Assembly (NCBI RefSeq): GCF_900302465.1
Contig: NZ_OMOR01000001.1
Span: forward strand, 3,442,729 to 3,506,728
Source of the DNA: Ascidiaceihabitans donghaensis
GTDB lineage: Bacteria; Pseudomonadota; Alphaproteobacteria; Rhodobacterales; Rhodobacteraceae
Direction of reading: 5' to 3'
Length of the DNA: 64,000 nt
The position numbers were made by a program, and so were the translations under genes. This document shows, in pieces, positions 62,118-64,000 of the stretch. Position 1 is the stretch's first letter; every line of letters begins with the position of its first letter. A model generated the notes under the pieces. The model did not search any database and had not been told where the DNA came from. It saw only the letters and a list, made by a program, of their open reading frames with translations.

Positions 62118-63023
62118 TTACCACTGCGACGGGCCTTTTTCGGCAAACGCATGGACCAGGAAATCGATGAATGCGCGTACCTTAGGCTGTGTGAAGCGCC
62201 CCGGAGGGTACACTGCATAAATCCCTTGGGTTTCCATCGGCAACTCCGGAATGGCATCTTCCACCAATCCTTGCGCCATCGCATCGGCATAAAGGTAGCT
62301 TGGCAAATACGCGATGCCGAGACCGGAAATCGCCGCATTCAGCAAGGATTGTCCGTCGTTCACCGACAACCAGCCCGCCGTGCGCACTTGGCGTTTTTCG
62401 CCTGACGGGGCCGTCAGTTTCCACATGTTTCCAGAAGACTGGTTTGAATAATGCAACAGCTTGTGATCGTTCAAGTCATCGATCTTTTCGGGGCGACCGT
62501 ATTTTTCAAAATAGGCCGGTGAGGCGATCATGCGTTTGGTGGTTTCTGTAAGCTTGCGTGCACGCAGGGTGCTATCTTCCAGCTCACCGATGCGCACGGC
62601 CATATCGAAGCCTTCGGAGATCAGTTCAACGTAGCGGTTGTTCAACACCATGTTGACGGTGATGTCCGGGAAGTCCTCAAGGAACTCTGACAACGCCGGA
62701 GACAGGTGATTGACCCCGAAATCTGTGGCCACCGATATGCGCAACAAGCCCGAAGGCGCAGATTGCATTGATGTCACCAAAGCATCCGCTTCGCCTGCAT
62801 CGTTCAGAACGCGGCGGGCACGGTCGTAATAGGCAAGGCCGATTTCAGTGGGCGACACACGGCGTGTCGTGCGGTTCAAAAGCCGCGCACCAAGGCGGGC
62901 TTCAAGGCTAGATACGTGTTTGGAAACTGCGGATTTGGAAATCCCCATTTTCTTGGCGGCATCTGTAAATCCACCTTGATCCACGACTGTGGCAAAGGCT
63001 TCCATTTCTGTGAGACGGTCCAT
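62118..63023 (-). CDS. LysR-family transcriptional regulator
   Basis: This 301-residue regulator has an N-terminal winged helix (residues 1-60: MEAFATVVDQGGFTDAAKKMGISKSAVSKHVSSLEARLGARLLNRTTR) and a periplasmic-binding-protein-like effector domain (about 90-300). The close pattern of the HTH and the VSPTEIGLAYYDRARRVL linker puts it in the large AaeR/CrgA-like branch of LysR. No divergent target gene is adjacent; 333 bp of non-coding DNA lie upstream. Ligand and targets are unknown. Confidence 0.93.
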   Translation of the reverse strand: MDRLTEMEAFATVVDQGGFTDAAKKMGISKSAVSKHVSSLEARLGARLLNRTTRRVSPTEIGLAYYDRARRVLNDAGEADALVTSMQSAPSGLLRISVATDFGVNHLSPALSEFLEDFPDITVNMVLNNRYVELISEGFDMAVRIGELEDSTLRARKLTETTKRMIASPAYFEKYGRPEKIDDLNDHKLLHYSNQSSGNMWKLTAPSGEKRQVRTAGWLSVNDGQSLLNAAISGLGIAYLPSYLYADAMAQGLVEDAIPELPMETQGIYAVYPPGRFTQPKVRAFIDFLVHAFAEKGPSQW

Positions 63024-63356
63024 TTGGCCTGTCCTTCCGAATTCATTATCTGCTCGTTTTCTTGAGGATATGTATCGGGGTCAATCTGGGCAGGATCAGG
63101 GCAATGGTGGGATAATACGGGGGTATTTACAGGGATCGTTCATGGCAGGGAAACAGCGGAACAGTGTGTTTCTTGATCGCTAAGAAATCCACCACGCATC
63201 GTTTCCATCATGTTTTGTAGGGCTATTCTATTTTAGGCGCGCCGGAAGGATACGAGAAACAGAGACCGCGTCGGGCCTATACAATAAGCACCCGGCACGA
63301 ACCTTTTCGAAATGAATTCGTATTAACCCAAACTCCGGAAAGCCGCCACTATGGGT
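63024..63356. other. Intergenic region upstream of the LysR gene
   Basis: No gene, tRNA or clear terminator is seen in these 333 bp. It contains the divergent or upstream control region of the LysR gene and the 3' flank of the incoming gene at 63357. A tiny frame beginning ATGGCAGGGAAACAG at about 63140 is only 13 codons and unsupported. I could not identify a convincing T-N11-A LysR box. Confidence 0.4.
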
Positions 63357-64000
63357 CTAAATATCTGCCACAGTGGCAGCCCAGGCTTCAAATGCATCCG
63401 CTTCGCTTTGGGTCGCGGCCTGCGCGTCGCCCCCTATCAACAGATACGCGCGACCATCCAAATTCCAACTGGCCGCAGCCATGCCACCCAATGTTTCAGC
63501 CTGCATGGCTTTGGCTTCTTTGGATTTGGCCGCGATGATGCACAGGGCCACGGGTGTACCATCGGCACGGGCAAAGGCGATCTGCACCAAAGGTTTGCCA
63601 TTGAAGCCAAGGATTTGGGCACGTTTGAACGTAAGCCCTTCGATCGCAGGCAATCCTGTCAAATCCGCGCCAACCAACTGCGACACGTTGGCAAGCTGCG
63701 TCTGGGCCTGTTCCGGCGTGGGTGTCCAACCTGCAACGGTTTGCTGCGTGTACAGTGACTGATAGCTTGCGACGACGGCCTTCCAGCCCGGAGCCGCAGG
63801 CTCTGGCGTGGTACCTGTGCCCACAAACAACATCATCGCAACGCCCGCGGCAATGCCAGTGCCGAACAGTCCCATACCGCCAAACCAACCTATACCACGG
63901 TTCAGGTTGGCAGGTTCCGGCACATCGGGCGTCTGACTTGGTGCGTCCAAAGGCGGCATCGCAGGGGCATCTGCCAACAAACCGGCAAACGCCGCGTCCA
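63357..64000 (-). CDS. Single-helix membrane protein, possible anti-sigma factor (5' end beyond window)
   Basis: Only the C-terminal 214 or so residues are in the window. A proline-rich stretch (about LADAPAMPPLDAPSQTPDVPEPAN) precedes one transmembrane helix (GLFGTGIAAGVAMMLFVG) and a periplasmic domain of about 150 residues. The end (LCIIAAKSKEAKAMQAETLGGMAAASWNLDGRAYLLIGG) resembles C-terminal domains of roseobacter anti-sigma factors and similar regulators. A zinc-binding N-terminal domain would lie beyond the edge, so this assignment is tentative. Confidence 0.55.
   Translation of the reverse strand, partial: DAAFAGLLADAPAMPPLDAPSQTPDVPEPANLNRGIGWFGGMGLFGTGIAAGVAMMLFVGTGTTPEPAAPGWKAVVASYQSLYTQQTVAGWTPTPEQAQTQLANVSQLVGADLTGLPAIEGLTFKRAQILGFNGKPLVQIAFARADGTPVALCIIAAKSKEAKAMQAETLGGMAAASWNLDGRAYLLIGGDAQAATQSEADAFEAWAATVADI

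Noticed and set aside
63038-63320. Inverted 10-mer CGAATTCATT / AATGAATTCG at 63038 and 63311 upstream of the LysR gene
   Set aside because: The arms are about 260 bp apart and centred on a common palindrome, so chance is the simplest explanation.

Overview
The window looks like chromosomal sequence from a marine alphaproteobacterium of the Roseobacter group (Rhodobacteraceae). This is inferred from the gene content: a taurine-dissimilation locus (tauABC, tpa, tauR, xsc, pta, tauE) joined to soeABC, an FeS-type bacterial photolyase, and densely packed genes with 4-bp start/stop overlaps. Codon use and composition look even throughout. I see no insertion sequences, phage genes, CRISPR arrays, rRNA or tRNA genes.

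Layout. 1-9.3 kb: the N-terminal part of a PreT/PydA-like oxidoreductase, a cold-shock protein, a membrane fatty-acid hydroxylase family protein, an enoyl-CoA hydratase, the tesA / ybbA-ybbP divergon, a gamma-glutamylcyclotransferase-like protein and a MATE exporter. 9.4-17.6 kb: gltX, a secreted esterase, a small membrane protein coupled to nadE, a secreted MORN-repeat protein of about 18 repeats, an FeS photolyase and an SDR. 17.7-19.5 kb: leuA behind a leucine-rich leader peptide and hairpin, a likely attenuator. 19.6-35.7 kb: the taurine regulon, with its own repeated operator-like boxes. 35.7-39.7 kb: two paralogous RTX-repeat proteins flanking an M20 amidohydrolase. 39.8-64 kb: mostly housekeeping genes (dapA, a lytic transglycosylase, a split mnmC pair, nth, an adenosine-kinase-like gene, rppH, a peroxiredoxin, rsmD, map, sfsA, a CinA-like domain protein, OmpA-family proteins, a LysR regulator), ending in a truncated possible anti-sigma gene.

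How the central genes work together. TauABC imports taurine. Tpa transaminates it with pyruvate to sulfoacetaldehyde and alanine. Xsc splits sulfoacetaldehyde with phosphate into acetyl phosphate and sulfite, and Pta converts acetyl phosphate to acetyl-CoA. Sulfite is either exported by TauE or oxidised to sulfate on the cytoplasmic face by SoeABC, which passes electrons to quinone. TauR, a MocR-type regulator, probably acts at pairs of CTGGAYNTAA-like boxes, 22-23 bp apart, found before tpa, tauR and xsc. A Tat-signal metallo-beta-lactamase-fold enzyme sits inside this locus with no evident pathway role. The alanine dehydrogenase that usually completes the pathway is not in the window.

I found no clear new defence or mobile system. 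The best leads are the leuA leader, the operator architecture (including a separate perfect palindrome between the MBL gene and tauR), the large extracytoplasmic insert in TauC, the MBL enzyme, the RTX-amidohydrolase-RTX trio, and families of small 3'-end hairpin repeats.
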